The notes beneath the pieces were generated by a model. The model did not search any database, was not told the origin of the DNA, and saw nothing but the letters and a program-made list of their open reading frames with translations. A stretch of DNA of 64,000 bases from Bacillus sp. OxB-1. Its GTDB lineage: Bacteria; Bacillota; Bacilli; Bacillales_A; Planococcaceae. The stretch is taken from contig NZ_AP013294.1 of assembly GCF_000829195.1 (NCBI RefSeq), positions 1,375,001 through 1,439,000 on the forward strand, read 5' to 3'. Numbering within the stretch: position 1 is the stretch's first letter; each line of letters begins with the position of its first letter. Made by a program: the position numbers and the translations under genes. This document shows positions 44,057-52,887 of this stretch, in pieces.

Positions 44057-46114
44057 TCACTCAAAAAACGAAAATGGAAATAAGTCGAACTTTTTGTCGT
44101 CGCCTTTTCCGGAAGAGCGCTGTTCGCGCAAAGCCCGGTCGGTGCATAGTTTTTGCGGGATGTCCTTTTCCTTCACATAGACGAAACGCTGACGGTCGCA
44201 GCCGGCGACGGCGATTCCGCCTGTTTCCACATCAATCTTCACATTGCTGACACCAGGAGGCGGCAGAAATGGTTCTGGCGCGTTCCCCTTATGGGCTTCT
44301 TCCATGAATTCCATCCAGATCTTTTTCGAAGCGGCTTTGTCGATCGGGTTGCTCAATTGCAATCCTTTGTCAAAGCCATTCCAGATGCCGGCAGTCAGCG
44401 AAGGGCTGTAGCCGATCAAATACTGGTCCGACAATGTCGTGCCCGATTTGGCGGCATACGGGCGCGACTGTTGTTCCCGCATGGAAATTCCGGTTGCATT
44501 CAAATGATCATTGAATACAGGGTCGAACATGCCCGTCATCAAATGTGTAAGAATGAACGCATCCTGTTCGGTCATGGCCCGTTTACCTTTTTGTTCCGGG
44601 TGTTCGTAGACCGTCTTGCCTTCCGCGTCCGTGATGGCGTAAATGGTCATCGGTTCCACTGCCATTCCCTCGGATGCAATGCGGTTGTAGGCTTTGGTCA
44701 TATCGAATAAGGTCACTTCCGACGTCCCGAGAGCGACCGCCGGAGACTCCGGAAATTGGGTATCGATGCCGAGCCGTTCCGCCATCTTGGAAAATTTCTT
44801 ATACCCGATGTCTTCCAGCGTCTTGACGGCGTAGATATTATCCGAAATGGCAATGGCCTGGGCGAGCGAAATCGGTTGATTGGCGAATTTGCCGTTCACA
44901 TTATTCGGCACATAAGTGGAGCGTCCTTCATCATACGTAAAGACAGTCTTTTCGGTAGAGAGGAACGTGAGCGGGCTGTATCCGTTTTCCAATGCCGCCG
45001 CATACAGAATCGGTTTCATTGCCGAGCCGGGTTGCCGTTTTGCTTGCGTTGCCCGGTTGAACGGACTTTCGGCGTAATCGACACCCCCGACAAGCGAAGT
45101 GATTGCTCCGGTGTTCGGTTCCATCGAGATGAATCCGACTTGCAAGCCGCTGTCCGGCATCCATTTCGCAATGACTTCCTCCGCGGTTTGCTGGTGATGG
45201 GGATCCAGCGTCGTCCGGATCGTCCAGCCGCCCTCACCCGGATGGCGCCCTTTCTCGGCCAACAGCCGTTCCGCTTCCCGCCACACTTCGTCCAGGAAAT
45301 ACGGGGCGACCCGTTTCGTATCCTGCCATTCCTGCGTCTTGAGGCGGATCGGCTCATTCTTCGCCCGCTCCTCCTGCTGCTCGGTAATGAACCCTTCCTC
45401 TTCCATCAGCGACAGGACCAACTGCTGGCGTTCCTTCGACCTCGTGGGATTATCCACAGGGGAATAAACCGAAGGCCCCTTCGCAATCGCCGTGATGACA
45501 GCGGACTCCTCCAAGGTCAGATCCTTAGCCGACTTTCCGAAATAAAACCGGCTGGCCGCTTCGACACCATACATGCCGTGCCCGAAATAGACTGTATTCA
45601 AATAGCCTTCCAATATGACATCTTTTTCGTAAAATCGCTCCATCCGATAGGCGTAGAGCGCTTCATTGACTTTCCGGCTCCAACTCTTTTCATGTGTCAA
45701 ATAGAGGTTCCGGGCATACTGCTGGGTGATCGTACTGGCCCCTTCGGCTTTTCGCATCGTTTTGATATCTTTCAAGACGGCGCCGGCAATCCGTCGGTAA
45801 TCGAACCCGTTATGTTTGTAGAAGTTCTTATCCTCCGTCGCAATGACCGCGTCTATCAACATAGGTGAAATTTCATCCAGGCCGACCCAATACCGCCGTT
45901 CGAGTGAAAAGCGATCGCCGATCTGGTTGCCGTTTTTATCCAAGAAAATAGTGGCTTTCGGCACGCTCAAAGAAGGTGCCCCTGTAATCTGGGCATAGAT
46001 TCGAAGGGATAGGAAGATGGTCAGCGCCGCAGTCAATGCCATGACTGAAAGCAGCAGTATCCGCCTGATCGTCACTTGCCGTTTCCTCTTTTTTACAAAC
46101 ACCGTTCGTCGCAT
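44057..46114 (-). CDS. pbpG: Class A penicillin-binding protein (PbpG-like)
   Basis: This protein of about 685 residues polymerises and cross-links peptidoglycan. After a short basic cytosolic tail and one membrane helix (about residues 18-42) come the GT51 glycosyltransferase domain (VIATEDKNFYKHNGFDYRRIAGA with the catalytic Glu, GASTITQQYARNLYLT) and the transpeptidase domain with SxxK (PGSAMKPILY), SxN (ISDNIY) and KTG-like KSGTT. B. subtilis PbpG (YwhE) acts in spore peptidoglycan under sigma-F. ATG 46114 was chosen; an upstream in-frame TTG at 46162 is possible. No terminator is seen; array 7 starts 11 bases past the stop. Confidence 0.93.
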   Translation of the reverse strand: MRRTVFVKKRKRQVTIRRILLLSVMALTAALTIFLSLRIYAQITGAPSLSVPKATIFLDKNGNQIGDRFSLERRYWVGLDEISPMLIDAVIATEDKNFYKHNGFDYRRIAGAVLKDIKTMRKAEGASTITQQYARNLYLTHEKSWSRKVNEALYAYRMERFYEKDVILEGYLNTVYFGHGMYGVEAASRFYFGKSAKDLTLEESAVITAIAKGPSVYSPVDNPTRSKERQQLVLSLMEEEGFITEQQEERAKNEPIRLKTQEWQDTKRVAPYFLDEVWREAERLLAEKGRHPGEGGWTIRTTLDPHHQQTAEEVIAKWMPDSGLQVGFISMEPNTGAITSLVGGVDYAESPFNRATQAKRQPGSAMKPILYAAALENGYSPLTFLSTEKTVFTYDEGRSTYVPNNVNGKFANQPISLAQAIAISDNIYAVKTLEDIGYKKFSKMAERLGIDTQFPESPAVALGTSEVTLFDMTKAYNRIASEGMAVEPMTIYAITDAEGKTVYEHPEQKGKRAMTEQDAFILTHLMTGMFDPVFNDHLNATGISMREQQSRPYAAKSGTTLSDQYLIGYSPSLTAGIWNGFDKGLQLSNPIDKAASKKIWMEFMEEAHKGNAPEPFLPPPGVSNVKIDVETGGIAVAGCDRQRFVYVKEKDIPQKLCTDRALREQRSSGKGDDKKFDLFPFSFFE

Positions 46115-46268
46115 AGGATCCCGCCCTGTCCTTGTCGTCTTTCCCTTCAGTATGCGAAGCAAGGAAAGAGATTAAACGGGTCAAATGAAAAACATCTCTT
46201 CATTTCCCGATGGATTGAAATATAGGGAGGGGGAACGGTATAATAACAAGATATGCGGAGGTGAGCGT

Positions 46269-46709
46269 ATGGAACGGCAGCAACTAGGGAAACAAGTGGA
46301 TATCCGGCTCCATTCGTCAGTCCGGCATCCGGGGCAAGCAAAGGAAACGCAAGAGTTCCGATTGACGGGAAGACTCATTGAAAAAAGGGGAACCTCCTAT
46401 TTGCAATACGAAGAACGACAGGGCGGCACGATCGAGACGATTGTCAAACTGGATCCGAACGAGGCCCTAATCATGCGCAAAGGGGCTGTCCGGATGCGGC
46501 TGCCTTTCAGTGTGGAAAACAGGCGGATGGGATCCTACAACAACGGCCCTGTGACTTTCGATCTCCATGTCGAAACGGACCATTTGCGCTTCACTCAGGA
46601 ACAGGGTGGTCTCTCGGGCCGGTTCGATGTCCAATATCGGCTATCGGACGGCAGCTCCTTACTCGGCACATACCACTTGATTATTACATACACGGAGGGA
46701 AAATCATGA
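46269..46709 (+). CDS. ywiB: DUF1934 family protein (YwiB)
   Basis: This 146-residue protein has a predicted calycin-like beta barrel and resembles the DUF1934/YwiB family: [36 protein letters not shown] and [21 protein letters not shown]. The function is unknown. ATG 46269 follows GGAGGTGAGC; the upstream ATG has no ribosome site. Its stop overlaps the argS start (ATGA), so the two are translationally coupled, as in many Bacillales. Confidence 0.9.
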   Translation: MERQQLGKQVDIRLHSSVRHPGQAKETQEFRLTGRLIEKRGTSYLQYEERQGGTIETIVKLDPNEALIMRKGAVRMRLPFSVENRRMGSYNNGPVTFDLHVETDHLRFTQEQGGLSGRFDVQYRLSDGSSLLGTYHLIITYTEGKS

Positions 46710-48373
46710 ACGCGGTAGAAAAGATTCAAAATGAAGTGAAAGCGGCATTGCGCCAAGCGGTGATCGGCGCCGAGCTTGTCGATTCGGCTGACATTCCGGA
46801 TATCATGCTGGAAACGCCGAAGAACAAAGAGAACGGGGACTATGCCACCAATATTGCGATGCAGTTGACCAAGCTTGCGAAACAACCGCCGCGTGCCATT
46901 GCGGAGGCGATCCTCGGGGAATTGGACACGGCGGGCACGTCTATCGATTCGATTGAAATCGCGGGTCCGGGGTTCATGAACATCCGGTTGAAAACCGATT
47001 ACCTTGGCGATGTCGTGAAAACGGTATTGGACCAAGGGGAAAACTACGGTCGATCGGACGCCGGGGCGAATGAAAAAGTGCAAGTCGAGTTCGTCTCCGC
47101 GAATCCGACCGGCGATCTGCATCTCGGTCATGCACGGGGCGCATCCCTTGGCGATTCCCTATGCAATGTGCTGGACTTTGCCGGATACGATGTCTACCGC
47201 GAATATTATATTAATGATGCCGGCAATCAAGTGCATAATCTGGCGAAATCCGTGGAAGCCCGCTATTTCCAGGCGCTTGGCATGGAACGGGATATGCCGG
47301 AGGACGGCTATCATGGCCAGGACATCATCAATATCGGCAAGAAGTTGGCCGAGGAGTTCGGAGACAAATATGTCAACACTTCAGAAGAAGAGCGCTATTC
47401 ATTTTTCCGCGAATACGGTCTTCAATTTGAATTGGCGAAGCTGAAAAAGGACCTGGCAGACTTCCGGGTTTCCTTTGACAATTGGTTTTCGGAAACGTCT
47501 TTGTATGAAGATGGAAAGATCGACGTGGCGCTCGACAAGCTGCGGGCGAACGGCCATGTCTATGAGGAAGACGGCGCGACATGGTTCCGCTCAACGACAT
47601 TCGGGGACGACAAGGACCGGGTGCTCATCAAGAATGACGGCACGTATACGTATTTGACGCCGGATATCGCCTATCATGAGGACAAGCTGGGCCGCGGCTT
47701 CGATAAGCTCATCAATATTTGGGGAGCCGATCACCATGGGTATATTCCGCGGATGAAAGCGGCCATCGAGGCACTGGGCTATGACCGGGACACTTTGGAA
47801 GTCGAAGTGGCGCAAATGGTCCAATTGTACAAAGACGGCGAAAAGTTCAAGATGAGCAAGCGGACCGGGAAGGCGGTCACATTGCGCGAACTCGTGGAAG
47901 ACGTCGGATTGGATGCGGTCCGCTATTTCTTCGCCATGCGTTCAGGTGATTCGCAGATGGATTTCGATTTGGACCTCGCCATCTCCCAGTCCAATGAAAA
48001 CCCGGTCTACTACGCACAATACGCGCACGCGCGGATCTCTTCAATTTTGCGTCAGGCGGAAGAGAAAGGGTTAGCCGCTTCCGTTGAGCATGTCTCTTTA
48101 TTGCAGACCGAAAAGGAACTTGAGTTGATCAAGAAAATTGGGGACTTCCCGAAACTGGTGGCCGACGCGGCAAGGCTCCGTTCGCCGCACCGGGTGACGA
48201 CGTACATCCAAGAGCTGGCAGCGACTTTCCACAGCTTCTACAATGCGGAGAAAGTGCTCGATCCGGATAATCGGGAGCTGTCCGAAGCACGGCTTGCGCT
48301 CGTCACCGCGACACGCACAACCGTCGCGAACGCGTTGAAACTCGTAGGCGTATCGGCACCGGAACGGATGTAA
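46706..48373 (+). CDS. argS: Arginyl-tRNA synthetase
   Basis: This 555-residue class I synthetase charges tRNA(Arg). The N-terminal Add-1 domain (1-110) is followed by the HIGH motif [16 protein letters not shown] (near residue 135), the catalytic domain with [17 protein letters not shown], and the anticodon-binding DALR domain ending [22 protein letters not shown] serves as the KMSKS region. The length is normal. Overlaps ywiB by four bases. A 199-bp repeat element begins 13 bases past the stop and may serve as terminator. Confidence 0.97.
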   Translation: MNAVEKIQNEVKAALRQAVIGAELVDSADIPDIMLETPKNKENGDYATNIAMQLTKLAKQPPRAIAEAILGELDTAGTSIDSIEIAGPGFMNIRLKTDYLGDVVKTVLDQGENYGRSDAGANEKVQVEFVSANPTGDLHLGHARGASLGDSLCNVLDFAGYDVYREYYINDAGNQVHNLAKSVEARYFQALGMERDMPEDGYHGQDIINIGKKLAEEFGDKYVNTSEEERYSFFREYGLQFELAKLKKDLADFRVSFDNWFSETSLYEDGKIDVALDKLRANGHVYEEDGATWFRSTTFGDDKDRVLIKNDGTYTYLTPDIAYHEDKLGRGFDKLINIWGADHHGYIPRMKAAIEALGYDRDTLEVEVAQMVQLYKDGEKFKMSKRTGKAVTLRELVEDVGLDAVRYFFAMRSGDSQMDFDLDLAISQSNENPVYYAQYAHARISSILRQAEEKGLAASVEHVSLLQTEKELELIKKIGDFPKLVADAARLRSPHRVTTYIQELAATFHSFYNAEKVLDPDNRELSEARLALVTATRTTVANALKLVGVSAPERM

Positions 48374-48385
48374 CAACAAGTTGGC

Positions 48386-48584
48386 GGGGCTGTCCAGAAA
48401 GTGGATTTTCCGGTTAAACACGCAAAAAGCAAGGGCTCTGGTCGCTTTCCGCGGGCCAGCCGACGAGCCTCCTCCAGCTTACAGCCGTGCGGGGTCTCGT
48501 CGGCCGGCTTTCCCGCAGGAGTCTCCCGGCGCCCTTGCTTTTTGCTAGTATCCAACTCTGTGCCTGGACTTTTCGGACAGCCCC
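48386..48584 (+). repeat. 199-bp inverted-repeat element, copy 2
   Basis: Same length and 195 of 199 bases identical to 7566-7764, same orientation relative to the upstream gene, with GGGGCTGTCC / GGACAGCCCC ends and TTTT following. It lies directly after argS. Confidence 0.92.
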
Positions 48585-48631
48585 TTTTACTATGGGCAAA
48601 CGGTGTTGATGTGAGAATAAAGAATGGAAAG

Positions 48632-48722
48632 CGGCGGATAGACTTGTGAACTTGACGGATACTTTTCCGGAAGCGACGGATTGCTCCCGCGAACTGACGG
48701 ATAAATCCCCAAAGCTGACACA
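48632..48722. repeat. 21-bp-phased array 8 (TGACGGATA family)
   Basis: Cores CGGCGGATA, TGACGGATA, CGACGGATT, TGACGGATA and TGACACATG begin at 48632, 48653, 48674, 48695 and 48716: exactly 21 bases apart. The family is the same as array 5. It ends 18 bases before the promoter of the B12 operon. Confidence 0.85.
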
Positions 48723-48739
48723 TGCCGGCAGGGGAACAC

Positions 48740-48767
48740 TCGACAGCCCACTTTTCTGTAGTATAAT
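48740..48767 (+). promoter_or_regulatory. Sigma-A promoter of the corrinoid salvage operon
   Basis: TCGACA (48740-48745), a 16-base spacer and TATAAT (48762-48767). The riboswitch begins about 14 bases downstream. Confidence 0.7.
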
Positions 48768-48779
48768 GAGAAAAACTAG

Positions 48780-48965
48780 CGTAAAGGTGCCCCTTGGGGT
48801 TAAAAGGGAAGCCGGTTCAAAGCCGGCGCGGTCCCGCCACTGTAAGTGCGAGCAAGACGCGAAAAGTCACTGGAAGAATTCCGGGAAGACGCGGCAAGCG
48901 ATGACCACAAGCCAGGAGACCTGCCTTTGCGAATCACCCGTGACCTGCGAGGAATAGGTCGGTGG
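48780..48965 (+). promoter_or_regulatory. Cobalamin riboswitch
   Basis: The leader contains GGTGCC...GGTTAAAAGGGAA, GCCGGTTCAAAGCCGGC, CGCCACTGTAAGTGCG and the B12 box AAGCCAGGAGACCTGCC (48909-48925), in the canonical order of the adenosylcobalamin aptamer. A hairpin with T run follows at 49006-49033, so control is probably by transcription termination when the coenzyme is bound. Confidence 0.95.
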
Positions 48966-49005
48966 AAATCGGACCGCTTTTTGGCGTTTGGATTTTTACT
49001 TGGAC

Positions 49006-49033
49006 ATCCTCCGTAGTTGTACGGAGGATTTTT
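49006..49033 (+). terminator. Riboswitch-controlled terminator
   Basis: ATCCTCCGTA / TACGGAGGAT is a perfect 10-bp stem with loop GTTG and TTTTC. It lies between the B12 box and the cbiZ start. Confidence 0.88.
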
Positions 49034-49061
49034 CAATTTTACACGAATGTGGGGTTAAAAG

Positions 49062-49748
49062 ATGACCAGGTTCATTGCAACAAAAGAGGGGTTTTCCGTG
49101 TCCTCCGATTATGTCAGTTTCCGGGCAGAACAGCCGATGAAGACATTATCTTCCGCTGTCCACAACGCAGGGCTGGGATCGTATCGCGCCTTCGTCAATC
49201 GCAGCGTCGATATCCATTATAATGTTGACGATGCCCAAGCGGAAATGGCGGCATATCTGGAACAGCAAGGATTCCAGCCGGCGGAGACGGTCGGGATGAT
49301 GACCGCGGTGTCGACCGAACATGTCGAAATCGGCCAATACGATGGCGACTTCGGCTCTATTCTCGTAGCCGTGACGGCGGGTGTCGGGAATGCGGTGGAT
49401 GTCTCGCAGGCGCTGACCCGCGAAGAGGAACAGAAAATCGGGACGATCAATACATGGGTCATCGTCAATGGCGATTTGTCGGATGAGGCGTTTGTCCAGG
49501 CGGTCATCACGGCAACCGAGGCGAAGGTGAAAGCTCTTCATGATGAAGCGATCCAGGACCCGCTGACCGGGACGATCGCGACCGGGACGTCGACGGACAG
49601 CGTCCTCGTGGCAGCCACACAGCAAGGCGTGCATTTTCCGTACGCCGGGACGGTGGCGCCGCTCGGGAAATTGGTCGGCCACGGCGTCTATGATTGCACG
49701 GTGCGGGCGCTGCGGGCATACAAGAAAGTGAACGGGTGGGAAACATGA
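49062..49748 (+). CDS. cbiZ: Adenosylcobinamide amidohydrolase CbiZ
   Basis: This 228-residue enzyme cleaves the aminopropanol or nucleotide loop arm from adenosylcobinamide or pseudocobalamin, giving adenosylcobyric acid so that imported corrinoids can be remodelled. Family landmarks: LSSAVHNAGLGSYRAFVNRSVD, VGMMTAVSTEHVEIGQYDGD, SILVAVTAGVGNAVDVSQ and TGTSTDSVLVAATQQG. It is the first gene behind the B12 riboswitch. Its stop overlaps the cbiB start by four bases (ATGA). Confidence 0.93.
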   Translation: MTRFIATKEGFSVSSDYVSFRAEQPMKTLSSAVHNAGLGSYRAFVNRSVDIHYNVDDAQAEMAAYLEQQGFQPAETVGMMTAVSTEHVEIGQYDGDFGSILVAVTAGVGNAVDVSQALTREEEQKIGTINTWVIVNGDLSDEAFVQAVITATEAKVKALHDEAIQDPLTGTIATGTSTDSVLVAATQQGVHFPYAGTVAPLGKLVGHGVYDCTVRALRAYKKVNGWET

Positions 49749-50704
49749 TCCCGTCCCATTTCATCGCCATTGCAATCGGTCTTCTATTGGACCGGCTCAT
49801 CGGGGATCCGCCGAATTGGCCGCATCCTGTCCGTTGGATCGGTTCTTTCATTTCCAAGATGACGGCTGTTTTGAATAAAGGGAAGTACCGTGTCGGGAAA
49901 GGGGCAATCCTGCTTTTCGCCACAATCGGGATTGTCACGGCAGCGGTTGCAGTCATTGTTTGGCTAGCTTACGAGATTCATACGTTTGCCGGGATTGCGG
50001 TCGAGGCGATCCTGATTGCGGTCGGGTTAGCGCAGAAGAGTCTGCGTGACGCCGCTTTGGCTGTGCAGCGACCGCTAAAAGAGGGCGATTTTTCGGAAGC
50101 GCGGGAAAAATTATCATGGATTGTGGGCCGGGACACCGAGAAGTTGGATGAGAGCGGGATTTCGCGAGCGACGATAGAAACGGTTTCTGAAAACACGGCG
50201 GATGGCGTGACATCTCCGCTGTTTTGGGCTTTTCTGCTCGGCGCCCCGGGTCTTTGGCTATACAAAGCGGTCAATACGCTTGACTCGATGGTCGGTTATA
50301 AAGACGAGCGGTATGGCCAGTTCGGCAAGTTCTCCGCGCGGGCGGACGATCTGCTCAACTACATTCCCGCCCGGATCACTGGCCTTCTCATCCTCTTCCA
50401 CACAAAAAATGAAGGAAAGTTGCCGTTCGGGCAGCGGATCGTCGGCTTCGGCAAGGATTCTCGGCGCCATCCGAGCCCGAACAGCGGATTTCCGGAAGCG
50501 GCGACCGCTTGGCAGCTGGGCATCCGGTTAGGCGGAAAAAGCACATACCGCGGTGTCGTTTCAGCACGTCCGGAAATCGGACCGGGCCTTGTGCCGCTGA
50601 CTGCCCAACATATTCAATCCGCCGTCACACAGATGCACACCGCATCCTTCGTGTTCTGGCTATGGATGACTGTGATCGGGGTGTTGGTCTTTGCGAATAC
50701 ATAA
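49745..50704 (+). CDS. cbiB: Adenosylcobinamide-phosphate synthase CbiB
   Basis: This 319-residue membrane protein attaches aminopropanol (phosphate) to adenosylcobyric acid. It has about five membrane helices and the family motifs LLLDRLIGDPPNWPHPVRWIG, SENTADGVTSPLFWAFLLGAPG, YKAVNTLDSMVGYKDERY and RRHPSPNSGFPEAATAWQLGIRLGG (by parts). ATG 49745 has GGGTGGG in front. It undoes the CbiZ cut with the proper linker. cobU overlaps its end by about 14 bases. Confidence 0.95.
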   Translation: MIPSHFIAIAIGLLLDRLIGDPPNWPHPVRWIGSFISKMTAVLNKGKYRVGKGAILLFATIGIVTAAVAVIVWLAYEIHTFAGIAVEAILIAVGLAQKSLRDAALAVQRPLKEGDFSEAREKLSWIVGRDTEKLDESGISRATIETVSENTADGVTSPLFWAFLLGAPGLWLYKAVNTLDSMVGYKDERYGQFGKFSARADDLLNYIPARITGLLILFHTKNEGKLPFGQRIVGFGKDSRRHPSPNSGFPEAATAWQLGIRLGGKSTYRGVVSARPEIGPGLVPLTAQHIQSAVTQMHTASFVFWLWMTVIGVLVFANT

Positions 50705-51284
50705 AAAGGGGTTGCTGACCGTAATTCTAGGCGGCAGCCGAAGCGGAAAAAGCGCATATGCCGAAAGTTATTTAGTGAATAAGGCGGAACGGAAGGGCGG
50801 CCGTCTCGTCTATATCGCCTCGGGGATAGCAACGGATGCGGAAATGCAGGCACGGATCGACCAGCACCGTCTGGATCGCGCCTCCATGAATTGGACGACT
50901 TTTGAACAGTCCGTCCGGTTGGAGGAAGTGCTGCCGTCAATCCGTCCGGGTGACCTGGTCCTTTGGGATTGCGCCACGACTTGGCTGGCGAATGAATTAT
51001 ATGAAGGTTGGGATGCAGGGACTCCCTGCATCCGACAAAAAGGCTGCATGGAAGAGAAGGTGAGTCGCCTACATGAGACGATCGAGACGTTGCTGCAAAC
51101 CGTCTCCCATCTCGTCATCGTTTCCAATGAAGTTTTGGATGATATGCCGATGGAAGACGCTGAGACGAAAGTCTATATGCAGTGGCTCGGGCACATTCAT
51201 CGCGAACTCGTCCGGCGTGCAGATGAAGCGATCGAAATGGATTACGGCGTGGCGACGTACTGGAAAAAGGGGGAGAAACGATGA
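50691..51284 (+). CDS. cobU: Adenosylcobinamide kinase / guanylyltransferase CobU
   Basis: This protein of about 197 residues phosphorylates adenosylcobinamide and makes AdoCbi-GDP. The P-loop is LGGSRSGKSAYAES, the guanylylated His lies in RIDQHRLDRASMNWTTFE, and VIVSNEVLDDMPMEDAETKVYMQWLG matches the later core only partly; the usual GIVP segment is not evident. A paralogue carrying such a segment is encoded later in the operon (53399). The start is uncertain: TTG 50691 or TTG 50712. The stop overlaps the next gene (ATGA). Confidence 0.88.
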   Translation: MRIHKKGLLTVILGGSRSGKSAYAESYLVNKAERKGGRLVYIASGIATDAEMQARIDQHRLDRASMNWTTFEQSVRLEEVLPSIRPGDLVLWDCATTWLANELYEGWDAGTPCIRQKGCMEEKVSRLHETIETLLQTVSHLVIVSNEVLDDMPMEDAETKVYMQWLGHIHRELVRRADEAIEMDYGVATYWKKGEKR

Positions 51285-52123
51285 ATGGGTTAATGGTCGT
51301 CGGGACGGCATCCGATTCGGGAAAGACGATGATTTGCACAGCGCTCTGCCGGATCTTGGCCAATGAAGGAGTGCGGGTGGCGCCGTTCAAATCGCAGAAC
51401 ATGTCGAGATTTTCAGCAAAGACGGAACGGGGCGAAGAGATGAGCCGCGCCCAATACCTTCAGGCGGAAGCCGCCCGGACAACGCCTTCGGTATACATGA
51501 ATCCGATTTTATTGAAACCGGTGGGATCGATGAAGTCGGAAGTGCTTTTTTTCGGGGAGAAGTTCGGCCCCGTCACGGGAATGGCATATCGCGAGCAATT
51601 TTTCCAGCAAGCGGTCGATGCGATCCGGACCGCCTTGGCGCAACTGGCAAAAACGTATGACACCGTCATTATCGAAGGAGCCGGCAGCCCGGCGGAAGTG
51701 AATTTGAACGATCGGGAAATCGTCAATATGCGGGTAGCGGACATTGCGGATGTCCCCGTTGTGCTCGTGGCGGATATTGATCGCGGCGGAGCCATCGCCT
51801 CGATCGTCGGCACGCTGCAACTGCTCGCTCCTGCACACCGCGACCGGGTCAAAGCGATCATCATCAATAAATTCCACGGAGACCCCGCCTTGTTCCAGGA
51901 AGGGATTGATTTCATCGAATCCTATACGGGCGTCCCGGTTGCGGGGATTATCCCGTATAAAGCGGATCATGGCATCGAGGAGGAGGACATGGAACGGACG
52001 GTCAGTCCGGCTCCGGCCGGCGTGGATGTCTATGAGGCGTGGGCGGAACATATTAAAAAACATCTCGATTGGCCTCTGATCAAGGGCATCATGACTTCGG
52101 CAGGAGAGGGGGATCCCGCTTGA
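51281..52123 (+). CDS. Cobyric acid synthase-like protein lacking the glutaminase domain
   Basis: The 280 residues match the N-terminal ATP-dependent amidoligase domain of CobQ: VVGTASDSGKTMICTALCRIL, VAPFKSQNMSRFS, EMSRAQYLQAEAA, NPILLKPVG, IIEGAGSPAEVNLNDREIVNM and VVLVADIDRGGAIASIVGTLQLL. After IPYKADHGIEEEDMERT the sequence jumps to YEAWAEHIKKHLDWPLIKGIM, which is what normally ends a CobQ of about 500 residues. The class I glutamine amidotransferase domain of roughly 200 residues is missing, with the frame kept. It may be a relic, or use free ammonia. Salvage with CbiZ and CbiB does not need it. Confidence 0.88.
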   Translation: MNGLMVVGTASDSGKTMICTALCRILANEGVRVAPFKSQNMSRFSAKTERGEEMSRAQYLQAEAARTTPSVYMNPILLKPVGSMKSEVLFFGEKFGPVTGMAYREQFFQQAVDAIRTALAQLAKTYDTVIIEGAGSPAEVNLNDREIVNMRVADIADVPVVLVADIDRGGAIASIVGTLQLLAPAHRDRVKAIIINKFHGDPALFQEGIDFIESYTGVPVAGIIPYKADHGIEEEDMERTVSPAPAGVDVYEAWAEHIKKHLDWPLIKGIMTSAGEGDPA

Positions 52124-52887
52124 ATGGAATAATGCTCGCCATCCAGTTTTTCACCGCGATCCCTTTGCAAAAGGAATTCCCGCTCGGGAGGAAAGAAGTG
52201 ACCGGCATGTACATCGCCTTGCCGTTCGTGGGAGCGGCAATCGGATTGGTGATGTTCGCGGTTGCTGCGCTTTTTTCGGATGGGTTGGAGTTGGGAACCT
52301 TGCTGACCGCGGTGGCCGTTGTCACGACTGGCATCGTGTTGACGGGAGGTTTGCATCTGGACGGATGGGCGGACACCGGGGATGCGTACTTTTCATACCG
52401 GGATCAGGCGAAGCGGCATGAGATTCTGGATGATCCGCGATTGGGCGCGTTTGGCACGATGGCGCTCGTCCTGCTTGTCCTCATCAAAATAGCTCTGCTC
52501 CATGAATTTCTCACCTCTTCTGCCGACTGGACGTATCTGTATTTCATCCTCATCCCCTTCTTGGCGAGGGCGGGCATGAATATATTTTACGTGACGGTGC
52601 CGCTCGCAAAGGATAAGGGGCTCGCCCATTTCTTCAAGGAGAAGATGGCGGGTCAAGGGATTGTCGGCGTTTCCGTACTGGTAAGTTTGTTATTGCTTGC
52701 TGTCGTCGGCTTTGTAATGGACCATCTTGGAATGGCCATCGCCCTGCTTACAGTCATTTCGGCATCCCTCCTTCTTTATCGAAGATGGACTGTAAGAAAT
52801 TTCGGAGGCGTTTCAGGGGACTTATGCGGCGCATTCATTGAAGGGGTGGAGGTGTTGTTATGGTTCGTCGTTATCGTATTCATTTGA
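52120..52887 (+). CDS. cobS: Adenosylcobinamide-GDP ribazoletransferase (cobalamin synthase) CobS
   Basis: This 255-residue membrane enzyme joins AdoCbi-GDP with alpha-ribazole. It has about six to seven membrane helices; the catalytic motif is GGLHLDGWADTGDAYFSYRD and DDPRLGAFGTMALVLLVLIK follows. TTG 52120 was chosen: it starts LNGIMLAIQFFTAIPL, lies behind GGAGAGGGGG, and overlaps the previous stop as TTGA. cobC overlaps its end by 28 bases. Confidence 0.94.
   Translation: MNGIMLAIQFFTAIPLQKEFPLGRKEVTGMYIALPFVGAAIGLVMFAVAALFSDGLELGTLLTAVAVVTTGIVLTGGLHLDGWADTGDAYFSYRDQAKRHEILDDPRLGAFGTMALVLLVLIKIALLHEFLTSSADWTYLYFILIPFLARAGMNIFYVTVPLAKDKGLAHFFKEKMAGQGIVGVSVLVSLLLLAVVGFVMDHLGMAIALLTVISASLLLYRRWTVRNFGGVSGDLCGAFIEGVEVLLWFVVIVFI

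Noticed and set aside
43774-44250. Long plus-strand reading frame through array 7 into the end of pbpG
   Set aside because: The 7-residue repeats reflect the 21-bp period, and the remainder is antisense to pbpG.
51281-52123. Frameshift in cobQ
   Set aside because: The frame is continuous from P-loop to the typical C-terminal tail; this is an in-frame loss of a domain and not a broken frame.
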